The notes below the pieces were generated by a model. It was not told the DNA's origin and searched no databases. It saw only the letters and a list, made by a program, of their open reading frames with translations. Of a stretch of DNA of 64,000 nt, positions 24,162 to 35,879 are shown one piece after another. This stretch comes from Coptis chinensis. Lineage: Eukaryota > Streptophyta > Magnoliopsida > Ranunculales > Ranunculaceae. The stretch spans positions 72,135,501-72,199,500 of the forward strand of contig CM027378.1 of assembly GCA_015680905.1 (NCBI GenBank), given 5' to 3'. A program made the translations under genes and the position numbers. How positions within the stretch are numbered: position 1 is the first letter of the stretch; every line of letters starts with the position of its first letter.

Positions 24162-25484
24162 ATGGCACCAAAGAGAGCAGTGGGCAAACCAAAAAAAGTG
24201 AGAGTCCAAGACGCGATGCCGGAGGCAGTGAAAGAGGTCGGGGAAGAGCCAAGTGAGGAGTCGGAAAGTGAGAGAGTTGAGGAAGGGGAGGAGCACGGGC
24301 CGAATCTGGTGGAGAACCCAATCGCAGGGTTAACAATGGAGCAAGTCCGAGAAATGATAAACAATGACCGAGAGGTGGCGAATCTTCAATAGACGAAGAA
24401 CCAAACAGGCGCGACCAGTTAGGTAGTAGCTGGATTGAACCGCAACCCACTAGCGGATGCGATATGGACGTCGGAGGTGCCAAAGAGGTTCAATCAACCA
24501 AGGTTTGAAAGGTATGATGGAACGGGAGACCCAGCAGATCACATTCATCATTTTAGGTAACAGATGCCCCTCTGGCAAAAGGCGCGGTACGATGGGCTGC
24601 GGTGCATGATGTTCCCGGCCATCTTGAAAGGGGGAGCCTCGGAATGGTATTATCGGTTGCCTTCCAAGAGTATAACTAATTTCCAAGGATTGGAGCAGGC
24701 ATTCATAGATCATTTTATACATCAGAAAAAGAAGGTTGTGGATAACGCGACCTTATTTAACGTGAGACAAAGATCGGCGGAATCGGTCAGAGAGTATCTG
24801 TTCCGCTTCAAGGCCGAGACCTTGAAAGTGGAGAATTTGGATGAGAGGACAGCAGTGGTAGCGTTTGAAAGAGGTCTGCGGCCTGGAACAGGGGTCCATC
24901 AGTCCATTGCCAAGAATGATATCACGACTTTGCACGAGTTATATCCGCATGTAGAGAAGTATATTCGATACGAGGTCGCAATGCAGAAGGAATCTAAGAG
25001 GGGGGCGAAGGCAGTGTCATCAGTAAAGAAAGAAGGGGCTCACAGGAGGACATATTTGGCGGACAGAGGTATTGAACGATATCGCGGCCACACATCACGG
25101 CCGGAAAGGAATAGGGATACAGCGCGAAGGGAATAGAGGGAAAGGAAGCCATACCATGAGTTAGAATATACGCCTTTAAACAGGCCTTTGAGTGAGATAT
25201 TACCATTGATTAAGAGAGTGCAAGGGTACGAGGGACCGCGAACCGTACCTGCCGAAATGCCAAGCAAGCCGTACTATGTGTACCACCAGGTTCGCAATCA
25301 TGAGACTAATGATTGTTATGCGCTAAAATGGTTGATCCAGAGGTTGATAGAGAAGGGAATGATGAGGGAATTTATAGCAGAGGCCCCGAATGGGGAGCCG
25401 GTGCCAGCTCCAGGGAGAATATTGGGAATCATTAATGTTATTTTCAGTGGAGAAAATCTGAGCCACAACGCCCACAGAGACTAG
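24162..25484 (+). pseudogene. Tat gag
   Basis: The start is the ATG at 24162, 20 bases after the primer site (MAPKRAVGKP, followed by an acidic segment). A stop at 24390 (TAG) interrupts. The capsid domain resumes at 24490-25136 with GGASEWYYRLP, FQGLEQAFIDHF, SVREYLFRFKAE and a basic tail. 25188-25484 has YHQVRNHETNDCYALKWLIQ, the Tat zinc-finger-like motif, with the first Cys replaced by Tyr. Two more TAG codons and a short frame change make it non-functional. Confidence 0.85.
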
Positions 25485-25553
25485 GTAAGAAGGACATCAA
25501 GTATTCAGCAGGTCAATGAGTCGAACATAGGACCGCGGTATAGCTCAGGGGCA

Positions 25554-25946
25554 TTGAATGGGGAAGAAAAGATTATATTTTCCAGTGCGGATCTCCGAGC
25601 TGTTCACACTCCACATGAAGATGCGTTGGTCATTACGGTGGCAATGGGCAATTACATGGTCAAAATGGTACTTATTGATTGTGGCAGTGCGGTGGACTTG
25701 CTGTTTAGGGGAGCATTAGAGGAAATGATGATCAATCCGGGGCAACTGAGGCCGCCGCGGTCCAGTTTGTATGGGTTTAATGGGAGTGTCACGGAGCCTA
25801 TGGGAGAGCTTTTGTTGCCAGTGACGACGGGGCCTGTGACGGTGTTCTTAAGATTTATGGTGGTCGACTCCAACTCCCAGTACAATGCGATCCTAGGAAG
25901 GAGGTGGATCCACGAGATGAAAGCGGTGCCTTCAACCTATTACTAA
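25554..25946 (+). pseudogene. Tat aspartic protease
   Basis: A 130-codon frame with the retropepsin active site LIDCGSAVDLLF (Asp present) and the flap/C-terminal motif YNAILGRRWIHEMKAVPS. It ends in a TAA after STYY where the family continues into HQ-like sequence, so pol is broken here. Confidence 0.85.
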
Positions 25947-26108
25947 GTTATTCGATTCCCCACCTCAATGGGAATGTATGAAGTCCGCGGTGATCAGGTG
26001 GCATCGAAGAACAGTCATCAGGATACTGTCAAGAGGATGGTTCGCAGACCGGGAGGAGAATCATTGAACCCCAGGAAAAGACAAGCATAACAATTATAGT
26101 GCAGGGCC

Positions 26109-27680
26109 GTGGAGGGGGAGGAGGAGGTTGTAATGGGTCCGAAGACGTTGGATGAAGTGGAGGTAGTGAATTTGGGGGCAGGGGAAGAGGAGAGATTTAC
26201 ATCAATAGGGGCAAATCTATCGGAAGAATGGAAAGGTAAACTGGTACAGTGTTTGTCGGAGAACAAGGATGTGTTTGCGTGGGGGATAGAGGACATCACA
26301 GGTTTAGACCCAGATTTCGCATGTCATCGGCTGCATATGAGGGAGGATGCAAAACCAGTAAGACAGAAGATGAGGAGCGTGAGACCTAAGTACGCAGAAG
26401 GAATCCAGGAGGAGGTTGCCAGGTTGAAGGGAGCGGGAATCATAAGGGAGGTGGAGTTCACGGACTGGTTATCTAATATAGTCGCAATCCCAAAGAAAAA
26501 TGGCAAGGTGAGGATGTGTGTTGACTTTACGGATGTAAACTTGGAGTGCCCCAAGGACAACTACCCTATGCCGCGAGTAGATGAGTTGGTGGACAGAACT
26601 GCGAGGTTCAAAATGTTCTCATTTATGGATGCCCATGGGATACAACCAGGTTGCGATGTATGGACTGGATCAGGAAAAGACGTCCTTCGTGGTGGATGGA
26701 GGAACATACTGCTATACTAGAATGCCATTTGGGTTGAAAAATGCAGGAGCCATTTTTCAGCAGTTGGGAGAGAAAATGTTCGAGAGCAAAATTCGAAAAA
26801 GGTTTGAGATATACATAGATGATATGGTGGAAAAAAGCTTGTCAGAGGAAGACACTTGGAGGGTTTGAGGGAGACCTTCGGTATACTGTGAAGGCACAAT
26901 TTGAAACTCAACCCAGAGAAATGCACGTTCGGAGTCACCACGGGAAAATTTCTGGGGTATATCGTGATGCAGCGGGGAATAGAAGCTAACCCCGAACAGA
27001 TAAGGTCATTGGTGGAAATGCCATCACCGCAAACAGTGAAAGAGGTGCAGCGATTGGCGGGTCGAGTCGCGGCCCTAAATAGATTCATTTCAAAATCATC
27101 CGACGAATGTAGGCCGCTGTATAGATTGTTGAGAAACTCTACAGACTTTACATGGACAGCAGAGTGCGAGCAAGCGTTTCAAGAGTTAAAGAGATATCTA
27201 GGGGAGGCACCCCTGTTGTCGCGACCCGAAATGGGAGAGAAGTTGTATTTGTACCTGGGGGTCACGGAATATGCAATCCGCTCGGTGCTCATGCGCGTGG
27301 TGAATAAGATGGAAAAACTAGTGTATTTCCAGAGTAAGACTTTGTTAGATGTAGAGACTAGGTACAGCCGAGTGGAGAAGTACGCTCTTGCCTTGATATT
27401 CTCAGCCCTAAAGTTGAAACCGTATTTCGATGCTCATGCAGTGGTAGTGATGATGAACTTGCCCCTCAAGCAAGCTCTGAGGGTTGAGAAATCAGGAAGA
27501 ATGCAGAAATGGGTCGTGATGTTGAGTTCATATGAGATTCAATATCAGATCAGGACGGCGGAGAAAGCTCAAGCAGTGGCAGAGTTTTTGGCAAAGTTTC
27601 CTATGGAAGACCCCACATGGGGGGAAGAAATGGTCTTAGAGCCTGAACGAGAAGAGGGACAGGATCACTTGAACCCATAG
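26109..27680 (+). pseudogene. Tat reverse transcriptase and RNase H
   Basis: 26109-26720 covers the RT N-terminus (VRPKYAEGIQEEVARL, WLSNIVAIPKKNGKVRMCVD). A one-base frame change near 26630 moves the reading to 26581-26868, with MPFGLKNAGAIFQ and the catalytic YIDD in EIYIDDMVEKS. After another break, 26901-27680 holds the thumb (LGYIVMQRGIEANPEQI) and RNase H (YLGVTEYAIRSVL, SRVEKYALALIFS). Catalytic RT residues survive but the frame does not. Confidence 0.88.
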
Positions 27681-28066
27681 GATGCGAGGAATAGTTGGAG
27701 GGTATTTGCAGATGGGTCGGCCACAGATGCAGGCAGCGGAATAGGTGTGGTACTGGTTATGCCGGAAAACAATAGGCTAGAGCAAACAATGAAGTTGGGA
27801 TTCGCGGCTTCAAACAATGAATCAGAATATGATGCTGTGATTGCAGGCTTAAGGATGGCGGAAGGTTTGGGGGTGAAGGAACTTACCATGTACTCAGACT
27901 CGAATCTGGTGGTAAGTCAGGTGAATGGCGGGTTCGCGGCTAGGTGCCCCCGAATGGCGAGATATTTGCAAGTTGTGCAGAGGTGGGCGGCGAAGTTCAC
28001 ACAAATTCGGTTCGTCCACTTAAACCGCGGGGAGAACCGCCATGCAGATACCTGGCCTATGTAGCT
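27681..28066 (+). pseudogene. Second (archaeal-type) RNase H domain
   Basis: After a TAG at 27678 the reading continues with WRVFADGSATDAGSGIGVVL, NNESEYDAVIAGLRMA, MYSDSNLVVSQVNG and LNRGENRHAD. The acidic D-E-D set and the spacing are those of the archaeal-type RNase H carried in addition to the gypsy RNase H by Tat-lineage elements. This domain supports the Tat assignment strongly. Confidence 0.85.
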
Positions 28067-28329
28067 GTAGCCATGCCAGGGTCAGAGGAGAGGATTATCA
28101 AAGTAAGAAAATTGGACAGACTGAGTACCGAGGAGCCTCTGGAGATATTAAGTGTCGCAGAAGAAGAGGAAGGATGGATGGAGCCTATCAAACAATTCTT
28201 ATCGGGGCATGGGGTATTTGATAAGGGAGAGAATAGGAGACTGGAACAGGCATCCCAGAGGTATACACTAATGGGAGGGGAGTTATACCGCAAGAACTTC
28301 AACGGGCCATTACTAAAATGCTTGGGACC

Positions 28330-29410
28330 AAGGCTGGCGTAAGAAATGCTCGCAGAGTTCGACGGGGGAGATTGTGGGAGCCGTTCAGCGGGTAGGACAA
28401 TGACTCACCGGTTGTTGACACAAGGATATTTTTGGCCTCACATAAAAAGGGATGCTGTAGAATTTGCCAAAAGATGTGAGAAATGTCAGAGGTTTTCTTA
28501 GTCTATATTTGCCCCAGCTGAGCCGCTACACAATATGGCTAGTCCCTGGCCATTTGTGATGTGGGCCCTCGATATAGTGGGACCGTTGCCCATGGCCAGT
28601 GGCAAGAGGAGATTTCTGTTGGCCGCTACCGACTACTTTACCAAATGGATTGAGGTTGTGCCGCTGCAACAGGTAAAAGAGGTGCAAGTGGTCAAATTCC
28701 TGTGGGAGAACATAATATGTCGGTTCGGGCTGCCCTATGCTATTATCGTGGACAACGAAACCCAGTTCACAGGTGCTAAGGTGAAGAGTTTTTGCAAGCT
28801 TATCAGGTGAAACATGGATTCTCTACCCCCTACAATCCCGAGGGCAATGGACAGGCGGAGTCTTCCAACAAAACCATACTCAACAATCTCAAGAAGAAAT
28901 TAATTGGAGGATAAAAAAGGGGCTTAGGCCGACGAGTTAAACCATGTGTTGTGGGCCTATCGAACTACACCGCGGACAACCACTCGGGAGACTCCTTTCT
29001 CACTAGCATATGGCATAGAGGCCGTGATACCGTCGGAAATGGTGGCGGCTACCACCCGAACACAGGCTGTTGAGAATGGGTCAAACTGGGGCATCCTGTC
29101 CAGGGACATGAACTTGGCCGAAGAAAGAAGGGACACCGCGTGCATAAGACTGGAAGAGTATCATTGCTGCCTCCAGAGGCAGTACAACAAGAGGGTGAGA
29201 TTGAGGAGATTCAAAGTAGGAGACCTGGTGCTTTGCAGAGTGACCCCCAGCACAAAGAAAGTGAATGAGGCGAAGTTGGGGCCAAATTGGGAAGGGTCAT
29301 ATACCGTGGTTGACATTGGAAGGACGGGTGCTTGCAAATTGCAAACCATGGAGGGAAGAATGATGGAGAAACCTTGGAATGTGAGGTTATTAAAAAAGTT
29401 TCATGAGTAA
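28330..29410 (+). pseudogene. Tat integrase
   Basis: The zinc-binding part (28390-28500) reads HRLLTQGYFWPHI and CEKCQRF. The core at 28535-28810 has the first Asp in MWALDIVGPLP and the second in IIVDNETQFTG. The Glu lies in a shifted frame ([12 protein letters not shown], about 28840-28870). 28946-29410 is the C-terminal part (LWAYRTTPRTTTRETPFSLA, RRFKVGDLVL, LGPNWEGSYTVV). No chromodomain is seen, as expected for Tat. At least two frame changes. Confidence 0.88.
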
Positions 29411-30039
29411 ATGTAATAGGAGAGGTCCTCATCTGCATGAGCTATTTGTAAATATATAATACCATAGCACTTTTGGGATGGACAATGTTGCATTAACTTT
29501 CACTTGCCCTTCAGAGTGAAGGCGGCGGAGGGGATGAGCCCTTCACGGACGAGAGGTCCGAACTAAAAGGGGGCAAAAATGAGCTGCCCCACTAAGGATA
29601 TGAGGTCCCAACCGAACCGGGGCAAAGTGAGCTGACCCGGTTGGCGGACATGAGATCCAAGGCAAGAGAGTTGCCACATGCCACGAACCTGAGCGGGGAG
29701 AGGGGAGGTGCCCCGGCACCTCAGAGGCAATCTAGCGGCTGAGTCAAAAGAGAGAAGGCAAATCAAGTAGCCTTCGATAGTAATGTAGGAACACAAGCTG
29801 CATTACACAAAGTGTCTTACATTGTATTGGGCCCGCAAAGAGATAAAGAGTAGACAAAATAGATTGTGCAAGGCAAGTAATGCAACCATCAAAATTAAAA
29901 GGAGGCAATCAATCCTCAGCAACAACCATTAGAGGGAAGGAAAAAGAATAAAAGTATAGAGTAACAAGTGTAGCAAAAGACAACAATAATTACAACAAGA
30001 CAAGGAACTCATAAACTAGGATCATAACATAAAAAGCAT
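29411..30039. other. Tat spacer after integrase
   Basis: G/C-rich in its first half (29520-29730), with short repeated phrases such as GGGGCAAA and GAGCTG. No coding frame matches a known domain. Confidence 0.5.
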
Positions 30040-32029
30040 CTACACATCTTCACAGACCACAACATCAGCAGCTTCCTCATGTTGTTCATCCATGTCAGAT
30101 TCATGTTGTTTGAGAAGGGTCGTCGTGTCCTCTTGGTGCTTCTTGGAGATAGCCGCGGTGGCTATGTTATGCTGCGAGAGTAAGGTTTCACACTGGTGAC
30201 TTAGGCAGTCATTAACCTTATCCATGTAGGCCAAGTGGGAGGCCTCAGCTGACTTGAGCTCGTCCTGGGCTCTGAGCTTGTCCAGTTTTGCGTCCCCATT
30301 CAACTGTTCCAGTCGGGTGACTTCCTTCTCCATCAATTCAACTTTGGACCTAGCACCAAAGAGGCCGCGGATCATGTAGGAGATATCCAAGCTCATCTGA
30401 AAGAGATAGTAAAGGTCAGGTTATCCAGAAATGAGGAAGAAAACTACTTAGAGAGAGAAAGAGGATACCTTCTCCCAGCCGGTGTAGAACGAGGTTTTGT
30501 GTTGGTCAAATGAGCCCCCTTTTGCATAAGCAAGATCTTTGGAAAGGTGAGACCCATAAAAAAGGGAAGAGGCCACTGCAGGGTTCTCCAAGGCTGAATC
30601 ATTGGCATTGATGATGCGATTGCAGACCTTGAAGGTGGGGCAGAAAGCGGGGACAGGGTCAGCGGCCCGGCCCCTTTGCCAGATCGGGAAGCCGTCTCCT
30701 TAACAGACCGCGGGTCTAGACAGATGGTGGTAGTGGAATTTGAAGTATGCAAATTGGCGGGGGGCTCTTCAGATGCAGAATGCCGTGGACGCTTTGAAGC
30801 CGGTCCAGGAGATGAGCAGGCGACAGTGGTCGGAACAACCTCAGTAACGACATCCTCATCCGAATCGCTGTCAAATAACTTCCTCTTGTTGGTGTCCATA
30901 TCGGAGTAGGGAGAAGTAGCCGATGGAGAATGGGGGGATAGATATTGATCTTCCCAAGTGGTCAGGGACTGGTAAGAGGGACGAGCTGCAGACTAGGAAG
31001 GGGAGTTGGAGAAAGGAGGTGGGGGTTGGCGGGTAGTTACTGTATGATGTTGGGATTTCTTGTGGTGTCATCTTTTTTTGGGAGGCAGTGAGCTCCGAGG
31101 TTTTCGTTCCTTGGGTGAAGGGGGGCGGAAAAAGGGGGCACTATACCCTCCAATGACCTTCAGTTGGGGGTCTGACAGTAGTAGAGTGGCGGTGGTGGGA
31201 TCAATTCCAAGAACGGCGGATTGAAAGGGACCAAGGTTGCGGAGCTTCTAGAAAATGGTGGAGGAGATATGGTCGTAGGGTCGCGACTTAGAGTCTGGTC
31301 GCTAGCCTGTAGAAAAGAGTTGCAAGATTAGATGAGGAACCAAGGTACATACACATTGAATGGTAAATAAAAGGGGGACTCACCACTGGGAAGGAAAGCC
31401 AGATGATTAAGGTTTAGTTCAGGAGGGAGATCCGCAGATAGGAAGTTTCTTGAGATATACAACGGATAATGGTGCCACACCTTATCAGAAGAGGTGACAC
31501 GGAGGACAAAATGTTGTTTTCTAGGGCGAACGCAGAAGGAATGATATCCCACATTAACATCCTTTGTGCTCTTTTTTATGTAAAAGTGAGCGGTCATGTC
31601 ACGAACCGTGATCTTGGGTATTCCAGACTCCTCGTAGTGGTTCGCGGCATACATGACCCTCCAGAAATTGCCAATACCTTGGCAAGGGGGGATGTTAAAA
31701 TGGTTGCATACCTCGATATCAAGGCGGGTGAGGGGTAAGCGAAGGCCGGCAACAATTTGCCCTACCGTGGCCACGAGACACCCAAGTTTGTAAGGGACGA
31801 AATGGGGAAAGTAAGTTAGGTTAGGTACGTGTTCTAGGGTGACGTCAGCCGAAATGCCATAGGCAGTCTTGACCGCCTCTAGATTAGGTCTACGGCTGCG
31901 TGGTGGAGGCGGCGGAAGGGCAAAGGGTTGCCCGGAAGTGGATGGAGCCTCAGTAGGATCAAAAGGAAGGGGAGAGGCAACACCGCGAGAAGGGGAGGAG
32001 GAAGAGGCGCCCGATTTGGAGTCCGACAT
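30040..32029 (-). pseudogene. Tat antisense gene, putative gypsy-type transposon protein (Transposase_28-like)
   Basis: The first coding block is 32029-31328: a Ser/Pro-rich N-terminus, then YFPHFVPYKLGCLVATVGQI, LPLTRLDIEVCNHFNIPPCQ and NFWRVMYAAN, matching the PF04195-like domain. The second block, about 30710-30469, has GFPIWQRGRAADP and NDSALENPAVASSLFYGSHL. A 72-base intron (30468-30397, GT...AG on minus) joins in phase to 30396-30040, a coiled-coil-like segment (MEKEVTRLEQLN...). It runs opposite to pol. A frame break near 30715 shows decay or an unrecognised intron. Function is unknown. Confidence 0.7.
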
Positions 32030-32574
32030 TTGCGGAAGATTTCACAGAGGAAGATGCTCGCATGCAACTGAACAGAGGGGGAAGAAAGAGAGAATCGTAC
32101 TTTAAAAGAGTAATGCACAGTACAAAAGAAAATATAGGTAGAGAGGGAAGAAGACCAACCTGTGGAAAGGAGAGAGTGGCTGTTACAGAAGCTTTAGCGG
32201 AAGCAAAACGCAGGTGATGGACGCGCGTTGGATCAGAGTAACCAGAAAGGGAAGATGAGGGAGTGGTGGAGAAAATAAATCTAGAAGAAAGTAGAAGGAA
32301 AAATGAGAGAGAAGGAAGAATCGAGCTGGCTTTTATAAGAGGGAAGGGCAAAACCATAATTTGAAGGGAACTGAAATCGAGGAGACACCAAAAGGGACTA
32401 GACAGGGGATGATGCGTGGAGACACAGAAATCGAAGAGACGCATGCAGTAAATGTGTGGGGTGCACGTGAATCCAGCGATGCAAGGGAGGTGGAAGGTCA
32501 CGACAGAGAGATAGAATGAGCTGAACTCTCGACCCCCCGATCGTGGGAAGATTGCAGACTCGAGAGGGGGCATC
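32030..32574. other. Tat 3' region before the LTR
   Basis: Leader of the antisense gene on minus; no plus-strand gene. A polypurine tract (GAGAGGGGGCATC, ending 32574) sits directly before the 3' LTR. Confidence 0.6.
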
Positions 32575-32938
32575 TGTGGTGGTAGGATTAGGGACCATGG
32601 ACATCAGTGGGTAGATATGCCCAAGTCGATTTAGGAAACTTAGCCACGGTGTACAGGATCAGAGCCAAGGCACATGGTCGCGGTACGGAAACCCTACACG
32701 TGGAGATAAGAAGACCACGAGATGGAGGGACAAATGGAAGGCCATGATGGATGCAGAGAAAGATATAAAGAGAAAGAGTGGGAGAGAGAAAAGGAGGAGG
32801 ATTCATTAATCCAAAAAAGAAGACCTAAGAGAAAAGGGGAGCAACCTAGAGAGAGAAAATGGAGTGAGCAGGGCTGAAAGGGAGAATAGTGCCTAAGAGC
32901 TAGTGAATAGTGCTTGTAATAGAAACAAGGTTGTAACA
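32575..32938 (+). repeat. Tat 3' LTR
   Basis: 364 bp, TGTGGTGGTAGG to TTGTAACA, followed by TSD copy ATTGT at 32939-32943. Confidence 0.92.
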
Positions 32939-33909
32939 ATTGTGGCTTAATGCAATAATTTATTTGGCATGTACGTGATAAAGTGAAATGGTTATAAGAT
33001 ACAAATGCATGATACTTGAATAAGTTATGTAACGAAAATCCTAGTCCCTAGCTACCACAATTGTGAAGGGAATGTGATTTTGTTTCAAGGGAACTTGGAG
33101 CCCTTGTAGCCAAATGATGGCTTTATTTATCTTGTCGCTAATTCAGCACGAGACACACGATATTTTATGCATAAGAAAGACTTACTCACATAGCTTTGGT
33201 GTCAGTGTGGGGGTTACCTTGTATGTGACATCCCGCTTAAGGTAACTACACTGGTGTGGTTCCATTATGTAAGTGAGGCATGAGGATGTGCATGTTCGGC
33301 TTGATAGAGGGGAGTGATTGTGGTAGACAATAAATTACGTAAAACATAGAGACGACGTGATTCTAGGGACACTTGATCGAAGAAACTCCAAACAATAATT
33401 ATGATGATATGTCAAAGTATACTTTGAATCTATAATAAATGATTGATTATGGTTGTGAAATTTTTCATGGAGATTGTTCTCTTTGGTTTGATGGAATGAT
33501 TGAAAATTATGTTTAAGATATATTTTGTTTGGTTGTATTTTATTTCTACTAACAATTGTTTTGCAGAAGAGTGGGTTAAGGTAACTATTTTGCAGGAAAT
33601 TACCCACTCTGTGATTAGACCTATGTAAGTGTAAGTGTATAGTAAGTTCAATTTTTGGTCTTTTTGTTATATAATATGGATTTAATTAGAAGCTAAACTA
33701 CACCATAACACTGAATTTGCAACATCTAATAAAATTTATTGCTAACACTTATTCTTTCGTTACAATTTTTGTCACACATGTTTTCCGTTAGAAATCTTAC
33801 TAACCGTTACATATTATGTAGGTAAATATTTGTTTTATTTAGTAACATTTACCCAATATTAGGTGACAGATATGGATATTAAAGTGTGACCTATTGCCAA
33901 AAATTATAA

Positions 33910-35300
33910 TCAAGTGAGCGGTAGCGAATGTTTTTTAGTTGGGTTTGGAAAGTTAGGCCAAAATGTTGTTTGTTTGATGTCTATCTGCCTTCCCACCCCC
34001 TTTTATTCTTCATAACTTCTCTCTCTCCCTCTCTCCCAAGCCGACCTCTCCCCCGCCCACTACTCCCCCGTTCATGCCCACTGCTTAGCCTGGTATTACC
34101 GAGCGTGTGAAAAATAAGACAAAACCATAATGTATTATAGCGCTTGGTTAACGATTAGCTGCTCAATTCGTTGCACAACTTTCTTTCATAAACAAAACAA
34201 TTTTTGTGGAGAGACTAAAATAGTTTGATAGAGAGAAGAAAGACGAGAGATGCAATCAGTAGCGGCGTTGAATCCATCATCTTGTTCATGTAACAGCACA
34301 GCTCAACAAACCCTTGAACCATCTTGTTCCAACACTCTATAACCTTTCCTCCTTCTTTCATGGTCAATCTCTAACTCTTTATATATCTAATTTATTATTA
34401 TGATTTCTTTTTAAATTTTCACTTAATTTAATTAATGCTTTGTATTTTTTTATATTGCAGAACTTGGGATTTAATCGCACAAGATTTTCGTTTAGAGGAA
34501 TTAGTACTTGTCAATTGCCAAAATCTTCCCTCCCTCAAAGGAGTAGGCAAGATGTGTTTCTTTTAATTTGTTTAATTTTGCCCAAGTATCTTTATATTTT
34601 TATTATAGTTTTTTAGCTCGAAAAGTTATTGGTATTGGTTTGATGTGTTATTGAATTTGAGAAGATATTGATTTGATTTGACGAGGTGTTGGTGTCAGCT
34701 TTCATTGTTTGGTTTTGTTGAAAGTATACTTAAAATGATTGGACTAAACAAAACAATGCAAAATTAATTAATTTTCTAAGGCGATAAAAACATTCATTCT
34801 AGTGTGGCAATGAAAGACTAATTTTTAAGATTTGTTCATTTTGAGTCTTGAGAATTACCTGGGGGTTGAGGAAAACAGAATCATACATGTAATGGAATCT
34901 TCTCTTACGGGTGCTGAGTGAAGTTCCTTCGGCATGGACAATTTTGTAGAAGGTCTAATAGAGTTTTGTTGTTTATCCTTTGGATTACCTTCTTCTCTCA
35001 TACTGTCGACAAAACCTGCATCTCTCCCTCTCTCTTCTTTCTGACCAATACTCATGTCTCTCTCTTCTCCGCTCCTTCTCCGCTCATGCCCCCACTATAA
35101 TGCAGTATACTAGTAATCAAGTGAGCGGAGCTAACGTTCTGGGCCGAAGGGGGTATGGGGCAAAATTTTCATTTGGTTGGTTTCTGTCTGTCCTCATCTC
35201 TTCTCTTCATCTCCCTCTCCCTCTCCACTAGCTCCTCCCTATCCATCTCCACTCTCCACGCCCTTCCAATTCTACGCTTACACCCCCACTGCTATGCAGT
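33910..35300. repeat. Duplicated segment within the TIR transposon
   Basis: A block starting AATCAAGTGAGCGG occurs at about 33910 and again at about 35116. Each is followed by a similar pyrimidine-rich CTCTCCCTCTC stretch over about 150 bases. Short GCAGTATACTA and AATGAAAACCTAAAAA repeats follow the second (35290-35370). Confidence 0.5.
34250..34555 (+). pseudogene. Unidentified captured gene start, two exon-like pieces
   Basis: An ATG at 34250 opens 30 codons (MQSVAALNPSSCSCNSTAQQ...) ending in TAA at 34342. After an AT-rich intron-like stretch, a TTGCAG acceptor at 34455-34460 precedes NLGFNRTRFSFRGISTCQLP, rich in Ser/Arg like an organelle transit peptide. The pairing and the identity are guesses. 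It lies upstream of the CesA fragment in the same orientation. Confidence 0.35.
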
Positions 35301-35879
35301 ATACTACTAATAAATGAAAACCTAAAAATAGCAGCATACTAGTAATAAATGAAAACCTAAAAACAAATTAAACTTGGTGAAAACTTTTGGGGGGATGTTT
35401 TTCATTCTCGCGCTCATTTATCACACCTTTTCAATAACTAAATAGAAAAGTGAAGAGGTAAGCCGCATAGAAAACAGCTACCACTGCTGCTGTTGTTGCT
35501 GCCACTAGTGTTGCCCACTGAGGCAAGCCGTATATTCTCCTTCATTTTCTTAATCTTCTCTTCTTCCTCCTTTCTAACAATTAAGGTTTTGGCTAAAGCG
35601 TTCGATATACACCATCAATTGCTCACAAAAGCTTCTTCTTTGTCCAAGGTAACATTTTGTTTAGTGAATCTTCTTTCAATTATGGTTTCTAGTGTTTCTA
35701 TTTTCCAAAAAAAAAGGAATTAGATTTTGGGTTTGTCTAGACGTATGATTATAAGTGTGTATGTTCATGATTACTAGTAAAATATGTCAACCATGGCCAA
35801 ACTTTGTGTCTTTATATGATAGAATTTAGTTTATATTAATAATCTCATGTTATACTGTGTGTATCAATGACAAGGGTGG

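Larger units (their letters stand above)
23758..32938 (+). mobile_element. Tat-type Ty3/gypsy retrotransposon
   Basis: Two LTRs of 364-365 bp and a perfect TSD, ATTGT (23753-23757 and 32939-32943). A Tat-type primer site, gag, protease, RT/RNase H, a second RNase H and integrase lie on plus, followed by an antisense gene. The G+C content is visibly higher than in the flanks. Coding frames are broken by stops and small indels, so the copy is defective but younger in appearance than the Athila. Confidence 0.92.

Noticed and set aside
26018..27088. Minus-strand ORFs opposite Tat RT
   Set aside because: Shadows of the RT frame.
31469..32105. Plus-strand ORFs in the Tat antisense-gene region
   Set aside because: Shadows; the minus frame carries the recognisable domain.
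33928..34110. 60-codon Ser/Pro/Leu-rich ORF at the left of the TIR transposon
   Set aside because: Pyrimidine-rich low-complexity sequence repeated at 35.1 kb; no domain.
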